Shown piece by piece: positions 45,892 through 58,107 of a stretch of 64,000 bases of DNA. Positions within the stretch are counted from its first letter, which is position 1. The number at the start of each line of letters is the position of its first letter. The notes beneath the pieces were generated by a model that did not search any database, had not been told where the DNA came from, and saw only the letters and a program-made list of their open reading frames with translations. The DNA comes from Ephydatia muelleri. Its lineage: Eukaryota; Porifera; Demospongiae; Spongillida; Spongillidae. Position numbers and translations under genes: made by a program. Location of the stretch: the NCBI GenBank assembly GCA_013339895.1, contig JABACO010000020.1, positions 3,420,049 to 3,484,048 of the forward strand, in the 5' to 3' direction.

Positions 45892-48800
45892 ATGGAAGGC
45901 CCCGCTGATACGATCGTGGGATGGATGCGACTTGATCGTTCAGAGTGCAATGTCGGGGAAACAATAGGCGTGTTCTGGAGTTTTCCTAACTATTCATACG
46001 TAGCAAGCAGCGAAGACTGGATAGGAATGTTCAAAGTTGGTAAGTGCACATATATAGCATGTGTCTGTCATCCGCATTTATTGTCTGCATGATATTGTGC
46101 ACGGTGCTCGAGCCTATACACTCAGGCCCGTAGCTAGGTAGTCTGGCGGGGGGGGGGGGGGGGGGGGGGGGGGGGATCGATTAATAGGACTGCGGACTTA
46201 AGGGGGTACAGGGCCGTAGCCTAATCTTCCGGTTATAATTCGGCCGATTCGGGGGGGGGGGGGGGGGGCTGTCGCTGTCGGCCGATTCAACCAGTAGGTG
46301 GGGGAGGGGGGCCGTCAATACGTGAGTACGAATGGCCGCAAAGCGCCTTCGGGTCTGATGCAAAGTACGATAACTAGACGGGGCGGAACTCAACCATCGA
46401 ACGGGGAGGATCGATCGATCCCCCCCTGCCTACGGGCCTGTACACGTACTTTTTATTTATAAGGCCTGACTCACTATCAGTATATGTTGTTTATGTACGA
46501 AGCACATGCTTATCCGACTGTCCGCGTGAGCTGTGTGTGGATGTGTGTTATGTGCATGCGCATGTGTGTGGATGAGCTTTCGTACGTATAGTTTAATATG
46601 ATGCTCTTCTTTTATACTACAAATGTTAAGGCGAAGCTGACGTGAAAAATCTTCTAGATTGGAAAGATAGGAGCGAATTCGAACATAGTACAGGAGCAGA
46701 GTTTGGATCGGTCACATGGAACATCAAAAAGGGGCTACTTATTAGTGAGTAAAAGTTTCGCCCAATGTGTGTTTATATCAAATTCAGAGAATTATTGGCT
46801 TAAAAAATCGAGTCCCTTCTACTGTCGTTGGAGAGAAAGTGGAGGATTTTGGGAGGGGGATAAGTAAGGGGACAAGAAGGAAGTGGGGAAGGAGAAGGGA
46901 AAGGAGAAGGGAGGGGGAGGAGAAGGAAGGGGGAGGAGAAGGAAGGGAGGAGAAGGGAGGGGAGGAGAAGGGAGGGAGGAGAAGGAATAGGAGAAGCGGA
47001 AGGAGAAGGAATAGGAGAAGCAAGGGAGGAGAAGGAATAGGAGAAGTGAGGGAGGAGAAGGGAAGAAGGGAGAAGAAGGAATAGGAGGAGAAGGGAGGTA
47101 GAAGAAGGGAGAAGGGGTGGGGAAGAGAAGGAGGGAAAGAAAGTGAAGGGGTATCGAAAACCCATGTCTTTTTGCACCTTATGATATTATTTGCGCAGGA
47201 CACATCAAATAAGTGATGGATGCATAGAAGCAAAATAACGAATTCTCTTTGCATCTCCAGCTGATTCATATACCAAACCAGAATATGTTACTGCTGTCAA
47301 CTTTTGTTATTTTCGTTTTGATGACGTTCTGCTGCTAAAGAGTTCACCACCGCTTGTAGTCAACTATCAATCTCAACTGGATCTTCCGCTGCACCCTATA
47401 GCCTCTTTGCCTCAGAGCATTGAGCCCTTCCAGATCAAAGTTTGCAGTGAGTTTTACTGTGACAGCCAGATGTAGAAAATGTATCTTGTAACCACTATCA
47501 TTATTCCAGATGTGCACTGTACTGGGCTTTATTGGCATTTAAAATATCCTAACCCTGTCCTTGAATTTCACCTGACCCACCACCCTGGGGCTTCTCCACT
47601 TCCACACCATGGTCAAAAGATCACCAGTACTGTGGTAGAGAACACTATTAACCCTAAGTGGACTGGGGTGAGTACTAGAAGAGGAATGACACTTATGAAA
47701 GTGGCATTGGTTTCAATATCAGGTCAACATGTTCTAATTGAATTTATGTATAATGCAATTCAATAATCTTTGGAGCATTTGCAGATTGGATGGTACTACA
47801 TATCTTACACACCACAGGTGTTTTGCTTCATGGTTTTGCAGTCTGACATATTAGAAATTGATGTGAAGAATGATGCAATGAAGGATGACAATAGATCATT
47901 TTGCAGTAGTGTTAAGGTGCCCCTCTGTCAGTTCTTAAAGTGGAAAGGAGAAACGTGAGTGTGGAGTGGTAATGTAGACTAGAAATGCAGCCATCTCATG
48001 CCTTCTAGAACACTGACATTTGCCCTCAAAAACAAAGCACCCAATGATTTGGTGCCTGTGGTGCCTGGAATATTGACACTTACAGTGAAAAATAAAAGCT
48101 TGGCCCTGCTACCAGATATTCAAGGTATGAACTCACTCAGTATCCACACGGTTATACTGTCAGATAAAATACATACATTTGTGTTGTAGAATTTCAACAG
48201 GCTGATAGGAAGCACAAGATGGGGAGTGGCATAGCAACACTCTCAAGTCAAGGTGAAGTTACACCTAGAGGTGTACCACAAACAAATAAACAAAGTGCTG
48301 GCAATCAAAGTGAACAGCAACAGAGCAATGACAGCATGAAGACTGCAAATGGAAGTGAAGCAATTCCTGTCGTCAATGAAACTGCAGAGAGTTTGTAAGT
48401 ATATCATAATATTAGATTCATTGTCATTATGTACATTGTAAAACTCAAACCACTTCATATCATGGATTTTGTTATTTACACTATGCAATATGTTTATAAA
48501 GTTAGCATGTGTCAAACACAATGGCACAGTGACATTATTTCTAATTATGAGCTACAGCTTTCACCATATTAGGATATAAATCAATTACGTTCATAGCTTG
48601 AGCCAAGAATTATCACATCCTTAATCTTATGCCTAAAGGTTCATTGTCTGCAATGAATAATTTCTTGTACATGCATGAAACTAAATTAAGCATAATAAAT
48701 TGTGTTAACTGTATCTAATACTTTGAGCTCTTATGTTATAGTTACACGTACATGGGCACACCCTTTCATGACTGCTTAACTCTTTGAACGCCAAGTGCAT

Positions 48801-51800
48801 ATAAACATGCATGCTCACAAAACGAGAATTATCGTCCTCACCATTCATGCAGTGCTATGTGTTATATTGTGTTGATCAAAATCACTTTGACAAGTGCAAT
48901 ACTGACATGCATGTAACCCCATAGTCATACAAATATGTGGTCCTGGTGTAAGCTCATTTTGTGTGTCCATTATAACCCACTGGCACCTTTTGTTGCAACA
49001 ACCCACAATGCGAACTTGCAAAAGGGGGGGGGGGGGGGGTGAACAGGCATGATATACTACACCGATCTGGGCTACACATTCCTGTTTTTGCAGTATTGAA
49101 GTGATGCATTAGTGAAATCATCTGAATCTTAGCCAGTGTGAGAGGAAACATAATTACTTTGTACATGGACTTATAAGGTTACAAGTGCAGCAAGCATATC
49201 CATGCATCATAGAGCTGTGACTGATCAACACACTTTTGCACGCAATATCTAACTCATGCATGAATGGTGTAATGGTTGTGTGTGCGTGCATGCATATACG
49301 CACTTGGCATTCAAAGAGTTAATGAGCTGACGATATGAATTTAGATGTAATGGTATCTGTACTATCAATTTGAATATTAGTAAATTATTGGTACAAATGC
49401 TTCTGACATTTGTAATGCAAAAAGAGTAATTTTGCTGTGTGAAACTGTATAGCTAATAATCAAGAATCATTCCACTGTGCAGTGTGTCACAAATTCTTCT
49501 TCATTCCATGCAAATGATATGCTTTTACCACAAAAGAAAAACAAAATCATATGTTCCACTCGTCTACCTGTTCAGTTCTCTGCAAAACAAGGACTTATAT
49601 GCCTCCATACTACGAAGAGGTTCTACTAAAAGAAATGCAGTTGCCCATCCAATCAAGCGGAAACACTCTCTTCATGCATCTGATGCTGTTAATTATGCTA
49701 TGGGTGCAGGTAAACTATAAGGGATAAACTAATAAGGAAATTGTAAACCGAATTTACATTGCTCCCGGGTAGGTAGAAGGACAAAAACTAGCACATCTAG
49801 TGAAACAAACAATCTGTCTCAAATGGACTCTGAAGGTGAAGAGTGCATTTCCACATTTGAAATGCTGTCTTACATTAATTTAAAAAATCAAAAACACAGA
49901 TCTAGAGACAGCTGTTGATCTCCTTCACTTCATGCAGAGGTGAGTACTGACGTAAACCTATTACATTATTATTGCTACTCTGCATTGGCAATAGAAAAAT
50001 GGCCAATATGTTCCAGTGGTTAATGGCTATTTATATTATTCTTTACACTTGTTAATATCTAGGTCATTCATGAATGAGCACATTCGTCACTTAAATGGTT
50101 CAGATGATAACAAATCTGTGGCTACTCACTTCACCTCCGAAGTACCTTCAACAAAACAACTCATCACAGCACCATCTGCCAACATTCTTACAACTTTGAC
50201 TGAAGAGTGCACAAATGCTGTAATGATGGAGTCAGATATTTCATATTCTTTAGATGATGATGAAAGTGATGTGCAGCCATTGGATGATGGTGAAGCTTCA
50301 ATGTCCCAAACTCTTACAGGACAACAAGTATTTGAGAGGATGCAAACTATTGATCATGACATGAGTAAGACACCAGGATTTCAGTTTCTCACAAGACCTG
50401 ATCTCTATCAATATGCTGTGGTAGGTTGTCTCTTAAAAACAAAACAGAACAATTTGATTAATTTGTTGGATTGGGGTATTACATTTGTGTGTATTTATAT
50501 TTTTTAGGCAGTAGGAAACACAACACTGTTTTCCGACAAAGAAGCACTGAAAATGATCCAGTCAATTCGCGCAGATCACTTAAACTTTCAGATGTACTGT
50601 AACAGTACTGTGTTAATCAACATTTTAAATAGCTTTGCTAAAACTGACTGTGCACTTCCACCTCATTGGGAGAAGAAGATTGATCGCAAGACAAAGAAGG
50701 TAGTTCAAACAAAGTTGTCTACTATTCACTTGTTCCTCCCACTGTCTGCGGAGCAGGTAGTTTTCATTGATCACAACAACCACGTAACAACGTTTATAGA
50801 TCCACGACTTCCTTATGAGGGCAACAACCTTACCCCAAGACAGGATTCTGCTCCGGCAGTGGTTGGCTGCTTAGCATGTGTTGTGTTCAGGTTGACATGT
50901 CATTGTCTGTCCTGTTTTTGTTCAGATGCGCAGCAGAGTTTTTCAGTCGTCATCTTCTAATGCTCAGCCCACTACAGTGAATGCCACTAGGGCCGCTGGT
51001 ACTAGTGCTATTGGTGCTAGTGGTGGTCCTAATGACACTAGTGGGGTTTTCATTGCTCCACAACTCAGTAAGTGTTGTGCCATGTTGTAATGACTCTTGA
51101 ACCCATGCTAATGCCTTCTCTCAAGGTTATGGTGACAGGGTGGTGGCTTTCATGAGGAGGCCTGATATTTATGATGTCATGAGTGCAGCCAACAATAGTT
51201 CAATGTCTTCAGGCCTGAGGTGGATTAGGCGCTCTAAACTGACCCACACTTTCATCCTAATATTTCATGACAGGTCTGCCATTGACCGTATCAGAAGGGA
51301 TGGTAAATCTGCACTGGAGAGCATTCAAAGGACCTGTGATGATGATATCTCATTGGAATTGATGATTATTCTGAGGTGTGTAACCTCCAAATTGAGGCAA
51401 ATATTGCTCATATCCTTAATAATCACATACAACAGTGTGCTGAATGATGAGATAGGGCGCTACTCACAAGCACCTGTAGTCTCTATTGTTGAACCACGTA
51501 CTGGGCCCTCTAATACAAGCGGAGCTGCCAGTGCTACAGCTGAAAGAATTGATCCACTAAGTATCCTGTATGCCAGGTGCGCAATACATGTCTTCAACAG
51601 GGATTATCAAGCAGTGATAAACGGAAAGGGAAGTAGCTTGTCTCAAACTCAAATGTAAGTATACACTTATCTCATTGTGAAAATAAATTGCAGTTCTCTT
51701 AAGAATTTAACCTGTGATAGTTGTCCAAAGTGATGCAGATGCCTCATTGCATTTAGGAAACATAGTGATATCTGTCTACTGTTAATAGGGATGCAGTGAA

Positions 51801-54800
51801 TTAATTTAGAATCTAGAAGGCAAAAACAGTTTAACTCTTTCACGGGCAACAGAGCAATATTGCGCTGCAGGTACTATACTTATGCCACTCTGTTAATCTA
51901 ATCAGTTAATACTTTGTAGTCAACAACATATTGATCAGTTGTTTCCTGGTTATATAGTGTAAGTTGTTTGCTAACTACGTTTTCCTGCAACGCACAACAC
52001 TTTTGTTTTGCACGACATTTGTACCGTAATAATTGGCTTTGCCCGTGAAAGAGTTAAATGAAATTTTACTGTATTAAAAGTTAAATGTTTTGTCGTGCCA
52101 AAAGGTCCATTGGGAAATGCTGCACTAGATGTATGAAACGTAATGCAGCATAGCATACATCAGAAAATAGAGCTGCTATAATTAGGGCTTGTCAGAATTA
52201 CTTGGTCATGTATAAATCTATAATCATAATGTGTTAATAATGAGCAAGAATGTAAGCATTACTGGGGGTTCTATAATTACATTTTTCCATTACTTACAAA
52301 ATCATGTGCACAGACGCAGCTTAGATGTGATGAAAGGCATGAAGCCTGAGGTGCTGTCATCAAGCTTAATGAGTAGTACATGGCTCAGAGACATTGTTAG
52401 GTAAGGATGCATTGTTATTGGAAAAGAAAACTAAGAAATAGATTTGTTAGTGGAATGTTGTGCATAATTGCCAAGTGCATTATGCACTTGCATTTATGAG
52501 TGGAGTGGAATCTGATGACCGTAGATGGTAATGTTGGAGAACAAGTCAGTGCTGTTTTGTAACATTATTTCACAGTGTGTTTGATGAAGAGATACAAGCT
52601 GAATTACAATTTCTTGCTTCTGAGAATCCCCAAGCAGCTGCATATGGTAATGTTGATTGTAATTGAGCATTGCTTGGTTGCCAATCTAATTTTATGGAAT
52701 TCTTGTGGCCTTGAGTATTTCCTTTTGTTATGGACCATCATGCATTGGGCATTATCCAGCTAGGGATGTTTTGAGCTAGATGGATAGATGGTCACCTACA
52801 TGCCTAGAGATTTGCAAAACAAACCCTTTCCTCATTAATATTCACTAGTCAGATAAAGTGTGTGTCTGTTTTGGCTGGTTTTGAACTTTAAAAAATTCTT
52901 CTTAGCCTACAGTGACAAGGTTGTATCTTTTTTGCGGCAGCCTCGTCTCTTTGATATCCTCAGTTCAAGGCCCACTCAACAGATTTATCCAAGATTAAGG
53001 TAGACTTTTGTCTCGTGTCTTTATACATGCATTATAGATTCACCATTGCAGGATGGCCATAGAACAAATACGGATACAGGGAAACCCTGCCCTTGAAGAA
53101 ATCCAGAGAGAATCTGACAAACTAGCACTTGATCTTAGTACTTTGTTAAGGTACATGTACATGGGCAGAGGTGCCGGCATCAAGAGTAGTAGAATCGTTT
53201 TTTGTTGTTGTACATGGAATCTATTACTTTCCTCATACAGTGTAGTGGCACAGTATGTTTTGTATTGCTTTAAAGCCTTATTATCACTTCCATCACGTTG
53301 CCCTGAAAAGTGCATGGGATGCAGAAATACAACAGCATTTGCCTGATGTACAGCCATGGGTTGAAAGAAGGTATGTTGTGGTATATTGCTATAAAAACAA
53401 AATGCAAATTTTATTTCACTGTTCAAACAGATCAGATGAGGGTCCTACCAGCAGCACTTCAACACCTGCAGGACCAACAATTGTTACACCATCCGAAGCA
53501 ATGTCCCCACTTGCTAAGAATCATTTTGCAATTGCGTTACAATCTCTACAAAACCGATGGGAGCTACAGTCAGAAATATGGTCAGTGATATTTGATTTTT
53601 GCTTGCAGTCATTAACCTTTTTCTGCATCACAATATTTAGTTTAAGCATCAGAAGAGAGTACATTTTAGCTGATGCTTTTAGTTGTATTATGCGAGAGTC
53701 GGTCACAAATCTTCAGACACGAAGGTGTAAGGTGACATGGGTGGATGAAGCATCGTAAGCTAATAACCATAGACAGTGACTCAATATGGCATAAAGACAA
53801 CTGTATTCAGAATTGACGCAGGTGGACCGTCAAGAGAGTTCTTCTTCAAATTGTCTCGTGAGCTCTTCAATCCTCACTATGGTCTATTTCAGTACTCCAA
53901 CTCAAACTTGTACACTATTGAGATCAGTCCATTTGCCTCTCAGATTGAAGATTCACTGCAGTGGTCAGAACTGTGCTTTGTGATGGTCACTGCAGTTTTT
54001 AAGTGTAATACGTTTCAGGTTCAAGTTTGCTGGTAGGGTGATTGGTTTTGCAATTATTCAAGGATACCTACTAGACGTTTTCTTTGCACCTCACTTCTAC
54101 AAGGCATTATTAAATAAGTTAGAAGTTTTGCTTTGTGTTGGTTACATGTTACAATTTAATCCTATCTTCACTAGACCATTTTCAATGAGTGACATTGAAG
54201 CTATTGATGTCAGTTTTTACAACAGTCTTGTCTACATCCAAGAAAATGATCCAGAAGACCTTCTTCTCACATTCTCTGTTGAAGAAGACACCCCTGAAAA
54301 GGTGACAAAAAGCTCCATATTCTGTTGGCATGATGTTTAGTGCTGGGTATTGAATAATAGGTGGTGGAAGTGGAATTAAAAAAAGGGGGATCAAAAATTC
54401 CTGTCACCAAGAGGAACAAAAAGGAATACATTAAACTGATGGTCAACTGGAGGCTGTCCAGAGGTGTGCAGGAGCAAATGGAAGCACTCATTGCAGGCCT
54501 AAGGGAACTCATCCCACTAAAATATCTTAGTCCTTTCGATGTTCATGAATTGGAATGGGTGATTGCAGGAACACCAGAGATCAACTTGGAAGATTGGAAG
54601 GCCAACACTGTATACTGTGGAGGTGCTCCAATATTGACAACTACTTTAGAGGCATGACATAATTAATCATTGTCTTTCTTATATCCCAGGTTACAGTGCA
54701 CAACACAAGGTGATCACATGGTTTTGGGAGACAGTGGAGTCATATTCTAATGAACAGCAGCTCAGGCTTCTGCAGGTTACCTGATATCACTACTGTGCTC

Positions 54801-55107
54801 ATCATGAAACTGATAAATTTATATTCTATTGACTTCAGTTTGTGACTGGGACATCGAGCATTCCTTTTGGTGGTTTCAAGGTCTTAGGTGGAGGGAACCG
54901 CTTTACTATACAGATGCTTCAAGGGAACTCAGATATGTTGCCCATGTAAGTTGCTCGATGTTTACCACAGTTATATGAGCCACTTCTTTGCACAGTGCAC
55001 ACACATGCTTTTGTAGGTTGGATCTACCTTGCTACAATAGTGCTGAAGATTTGAGAACAAAACTAACACTTGCAGTTGAAGAGTGTGAGGATTTTGCATT
55101 AAACTGA
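45892..55107 (+). CDS. HECW-like HECT E3 ubiquitin ligase
   Basis: 31 exons, 1407 aa: 45892-46039, 46631-46744, 47261-47446, 47510-47667, 47818-47954, 48009-48124, 48190-48394, 49483-49709, 49773-49835, 49900-49939, 50063-50420, 50508-50699, 50757-50858, 50926-51067, 51126-51219, 51274-51375, 51436-51654, 52314-52400, 52576-52646, 52906-52999, 53052-53150, 53311-53370, 53431-53580, 53641-53754, 53811-53963, 54019-54117, 54175-54301, 54361-54622, 54690-54775, 54839-54945, 54996-55107. All junctions are GT-AG and phases agree. Domains: HECW N-terminal (1-149), C2 (150-285), helical box (573-633), WW (634-667; W638, second position Phe661), two more helical boxes (730-810, 920-1010), HECT (about 1056-1407). 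Catalytic Cys1375 is in [11 protein letters not shown], 33 residues from the end. Role: ubiquitin transfer to WW-bound substrates. Weakest exons: 49483-49939, the acceptor at 47818 (47785 possible), the donor at 50859 and the acceptor at 53311. A second WW, present in vertebrate HECW1/2, is not found. Confidence 0.88.
46123..46440. mobile_element. hAT-like MITE in HECW intron 1
   Basis: The terminal inverted repeat is CAGGCCCGTAGCTAGG at the left and CCTGCCTACGGGCCTG at the right. The interior has two long G runs (46147-46174 and about 46251-46268). The flanks show only an imperfect TATACACT / TACACGTA similarity, so the target duplication is unproven. Confidence 0.6.
46862..47150 (+). repeat. 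Purine-only tract in HECW intron 2
   Basis: About 290 bases that are almost entirely A and G (GGAGAAGGGAGG-type and GGAATAGGAGAAG-type units), with only a few T and C. Long open frames on the minus strand here are low-complexity artefacts. Such mirror-rich polypurine tracts can form triplex DNA and are prone to length change. Confidence 0.9.
48776..49322. mobile_element. TTAA MITE in HECW intron 7, 547 bp
   Basis: The left end TTAACTCTTTGAACGCCAAG is mirrored by CTTGGCATTCAAAGAGTTAA at the right end, continuing into GTGCATATA-like bases. TTAA at both outer ends fits a piggyBac-type target site. A 16-G run lies inside at 49024-49039. No transposase is encoded. Confidence 0.75.
51831..52057. 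mobile_element. TTAA MITE in HECW intron 17, 227 bp
   Basis: The 19-bp terminal inverted repeat TTAACTCTTTCACGGGCAA is mirrored exactly by TTGCCCGTGAAAGAGTTAA, except for one extra base inside. It shares TTAACTCTTT with the MITE at 48776 and its interior with the relic at 20617. piggyBac-like by the TTAA ends. Confidence 0.8.
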
Positions 55108-55875
55108 AAAACGGACTAGCTTATGTCCATAAGTAGCACATTAGTATTGCCTGACATTCGACCATTGTAGCCTTTTTTTGTGCAGAACATATGTACATCA
55201 TTGTATTATGTAGATATGATAAAATACAAAACATCTATAAGGGTTGGGATAGTAAACAATACGTAACAACCATCAAAATTAATTGTTTTACTGAAGTAAT
55301 CCAAGAGATATGGTAACAATTAATACACCCTTTCCCTAGTACACACAGGCCTTAGAACAGTGTGGTGATATGGAGAAAAACGAAAATAGAAAAGCTAATG
55401 CTACATTATTATTATTATTATTTTTTTGTATGTGAATCTGTACTAATTGACCAAAGTAGTATAAAAATTCATTGGAGCATAGGGTTTGAAATGATTGTAG
55501 CTGTCATTTAGCTTTGGCTATCCAAAAACCTCTCCCTGCCGGATTACGGTCTGCTGAACAGTCTGATCCCTTTGATGCCTGAAACCAAATCAGCTGTGCT
55601 CAGTGTTTGGGTATGTGGTCTCCTTGGATGATCTCCTTGCACCAAACTCCCTCATTAGTAGTTTGATTAGTATAAATGTGATGTTTGGTATCACTTGACC
55701 CACCCATGCAACTATACGGCAGCTTGTTGTTCATGAAACCTAAGTAAGTATACCAGTATGTTGAACACAAATCACTCAAACTGGATTACTCTCTACTTAC
55801 ATACCACATAATATGTTTTCTTTTAAATCATCAAGAACTCGTATATCATTAAATTAATAAAATTCCGTTACATAC
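55108..55875. other. HECW 3' flank, no gene seen
   Basis: Presumed 3' UTR and intergenic DNA. No canonical AATAAA was found close to the stop; ATGATAAAATAC near 55216 is the nearest weak candidate. A (TTA)n run lies at about 55406-55421. Confidence 0.4.
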
Positions 55876-56186
55876 TGTGATAACTCCAACTGAGTACGTA
55901 ACGCGAGGCGCTCGTAGGGACAGAGGAGATATCAAATAATAACAATCACAAAGCACACAACTATACAAAGGAGGTAGTAACCAGTGCGCACGCTGACAAG
56001 GAACAGCAACCAGCGCCGTTGTTGCAGACCTGCCGAGAGAGAGCAGGATAAGAGTCTGGAGGGTTCTTAAGTAGTAGCAATCATTCCCAACTGCGCATGT
56101 CCATTACACCTTGAACTTCTTCTAGAAGCTTCCACACGTGAGACCTTACAAGTCCTATTGTACTAACACATTAAGTCCCATTACCA
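55876..56186 (-). repeat. 3' LTR of young gypsy element
   Basis: TGTGATAACTCC...CCCATTACCA on the plus strand, with TG...CA ends. It carries GAG that is absent from the other LTR after GCAGGATAA. Confidence 0.95.
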
Positions 56187-56200
56187 CACTTCCTCCCTTC
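56187..56200 (-). other. Polypurine tract of young gypsy
   Basis: The minus strand reads GAAGGGAGGAAGTG directly before the 3' LTR, the plus-strand DNA priming site expected for an LTR retrotransposon. Confidence 0.7.
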
Positions 56201-56204
56201 ATAT

Positions 56205-58058
56205 TCACAACCGATCTGGAGGATGACGAAGACGGGTTGAGCGACGTAATATAGGAGCTGCTTGAGATGTCACCTCAACTGAAGCAGGTTGTGGGTGAAC
56301 ATGTACTTCCTCGGGTGGAGGTGTTGGGGCTGGTGGAGTATCCTCCCTGTGAGTGTTTGCAGGTGGGGCCTGATTCTGATCTGTAGCCAACAAGGTATCC
56401 TCTTCTTGGTCTTGAATACACTCAGTTGGTGAGTAATCATCTTCGTCTCCATCTTCTTTGCCTCCTCTCCCATCTTGTTCACGAGCCCTAACGTGATCTG
56501 CATGGTATCTGGACTCACGTCCATCACTGAACTTGATAGTCAAAGAGCGGGAACCTGACACAGCAGATACTGTCCCTGGAAGCCAGGTAGGAGTACCTCT
56601 ATGATTTAGAGCATACACTTTGTCTCCGACTACGAAGAAACGCTCAGTTGCCCTCTGATCATGGTTCTGCTTCTGCCGTTGCTGATTCTGCTTCACATTG
56701 TCAGCCACATCTGGGAAAAGGAAGTCCAAGTGAGACCTGGGCACACGTCCCAGTAAGAGCTTTGCAGGTGACTGGCCAGTAGAGGAATGCAGTGTGAGCC
56801 TATATTGAAACAAAAATCTTGATAAACGAGTATCAATGTCACCCGAGGTCTTCTTTAGGGCATCTTTGACTGTTTGAACTGCTCGCTCAGCTAGCCCGTT
56901 GGTGGTCGGATGATAGGGTGCACTTCTGACATGCTTGAATCCATTTCGTGCAACAAATGTTTGAAACTCCGAACTTGAAAATGCTGCTCCATTGTCAGAG
57001 ACCAGGATCTGTGGGAGCCCATGAGTTGAAAACACTCTTCTAAGTGCCTGAATGGCCTGCTGAGAGGAAGGTGACGACACTACACACACATCTATCCATT
57101 TAGAGTGAGCATCTACAATGATAAAGAATTGCTTTCCCAAAAAGGGGCCAAAGAAATCAACATGCACCCGAGCCCAAGGCTCTGCAGGCCACTCCCATGG
57201 GTGTAACTGAACCTTCGAACAACACTTCTGATTCTCTTGGCAAGCTTTGCAGCTTCTGACCAAGGTCTCTTGATCAGCATCCAACTTGGGCCACCATACT
57301 ATTCCCCTAGCAAGAGATTTCATTCGTGAGATACCAGGGTGACCTTCGTGCAGCATTTCAAGAACATGCTGTCTTCCCTGTGGAGGCACCACTACCCGAC
57401 TGCCCCAAAGTACACATCCATTCTGGACACTAAGTTCAAGCTTACGTTGCTCGTATGGTCTAAACTCATCACTTGCCTGTGGCTGCCAACCATGCAAGAC
57501 CATTCGTCTGACCAGAGACAGGACTATGTCCTTATCTGTCCAACTCCGGATAGTGGTAGCAGTAACAACTGAATCCGCATTGGAGAGAGATTCCATCATC
57601 AGGATCGTGTCTCCAGGTAAAGGAACATCTCCTGGCTCTTCTCCTTTTAAAGGCAGCCTGCTTAGCCCATCTGCATTCGCCTGAAGTTGGCTTGGCCTGT
57701 ACGCAATCTGATAGTTGTAAGCGCTCAACGTCAATGCCCAACGCTGAATTCTCGCCGATGCCATTGGAGGTACTGGTCTAGTTTCGCAAAAGAGGAACTG
57801 AAGAGGCTTGTGATCTGAAAACACAACAAATTTCCTCCCAAGTAGGTATTGGTGGAACTTTTTAACTCCAAATACCACAGCTAGACCCTCTTTTTCTATA
57901 TGGGAATATTTCCGTTCAGCAGGTGCAAGCGAACGGGAAGCATATGCAATTGGCCTCTCAGACCCATCATTGTACAAGTGTGATAATACTGCCCCTACCC
58001 CATAAGGTGATGCATCACAAGCTACGGCCAATTGTTGTGGATCAAAGTGCGCCAACAC
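56205..58058 (-). CDS. RNase H and integrase of young gypsy
   Basis: 617 codons. RNase H begins with ACDASPYGVGAVLSH (residue 12 onward) and includes VFSDHKPLQFL. The integrase zinc finger is near 238-275 (HEGHPGISR ... CKACQ), and the catalytic core shows DFFGPF, LVSDNGAAF and NGLAERAVQTVKDAL. A GDKVYALN...VRAREQ segment follows, as in many gypsy integrases. It continues the pol of 58108-59646 after the A8 frame change. Confidence 0.88.
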   Translation of the reverse strand: MLAHFDPQQLAVACDASPYGVGAVLSHLYNDGSERPIAYASRSLAPAERKYSHIEKEGLAVVFGVKKFHQYLLGRKFVVFSDHKPLQFLFCETRPVPPMASARIQRWALTLSAYNYQIAYRPSQLQANADGLSRLPLKGEEPGDVPLPGDTILMMESLSNADSVVTATTIRSWTDKDIVLSLVRRMVLHGWQPQASDEFRPYEQRKLELSVQNGCVLWGSRVVVPPQGRQHVLEMLHEGHPGISRMKSLARGIVWWPKLDADQETLVRSCKACQENQKCCSKVQLHPWEWPAEPWARVHVDFFGPFLGKQFFIIVDAHSKWIDVCVVSSPSSQQAIQALRRVFSTHGLPQILVSDNGAAFSSSEFQTFVARNGFKHVRSAPYHPTTNGLAERAVQTVKDALKKTSGDIDTRLSRFLFQYRLTLHSSTGQSPAKLLLGRVPRSHLDFLFPDVADNVKQNQQRQKQNHDQRATERFFVVGDKVYALNHRGTPTWLPGTVSAVSGSRSLTIKFSDGRESRYHADHVRAREQDGRGGKEDGDEDDYSPTECIQDQEEDTLLATDQNQAPPANTHREDTPPAPTPPPEEVHVHPQPASVEVTSQAAPILRRSTRLRHPPDRL

Positions 58059-58107
58059 AACATCTGATGCTAGCTGTGACTTGGCCCTCTTGAAAGCTTC
58101 CTCTTGT

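Noticed and set aside
46784..47269. Minus-strand Ser/Pro/Leu-rich open frames of 125-161 codons
   Set aside because: They are the complement of the polypurine tract in a HECW intron; low complexity only.
47785..47817. Earlier acceptor for the HECW C2 exon, adding [11 protein letters not shown]
   Set aside because: It would lengthen a conserved C2 loop by 11 residues; the acceptor at 47817 fits the spacing between NPKW and ILEI better. Kept as an alternative.
53221..53346. HECW exon starting at the CATACAG acceptor near 53241
   Set aside because: It leads to a stop at 53346; the acceptor at 53310 gives the [11 protein letters not shown] continuation that matches the other helical-box exons and keeps phase.
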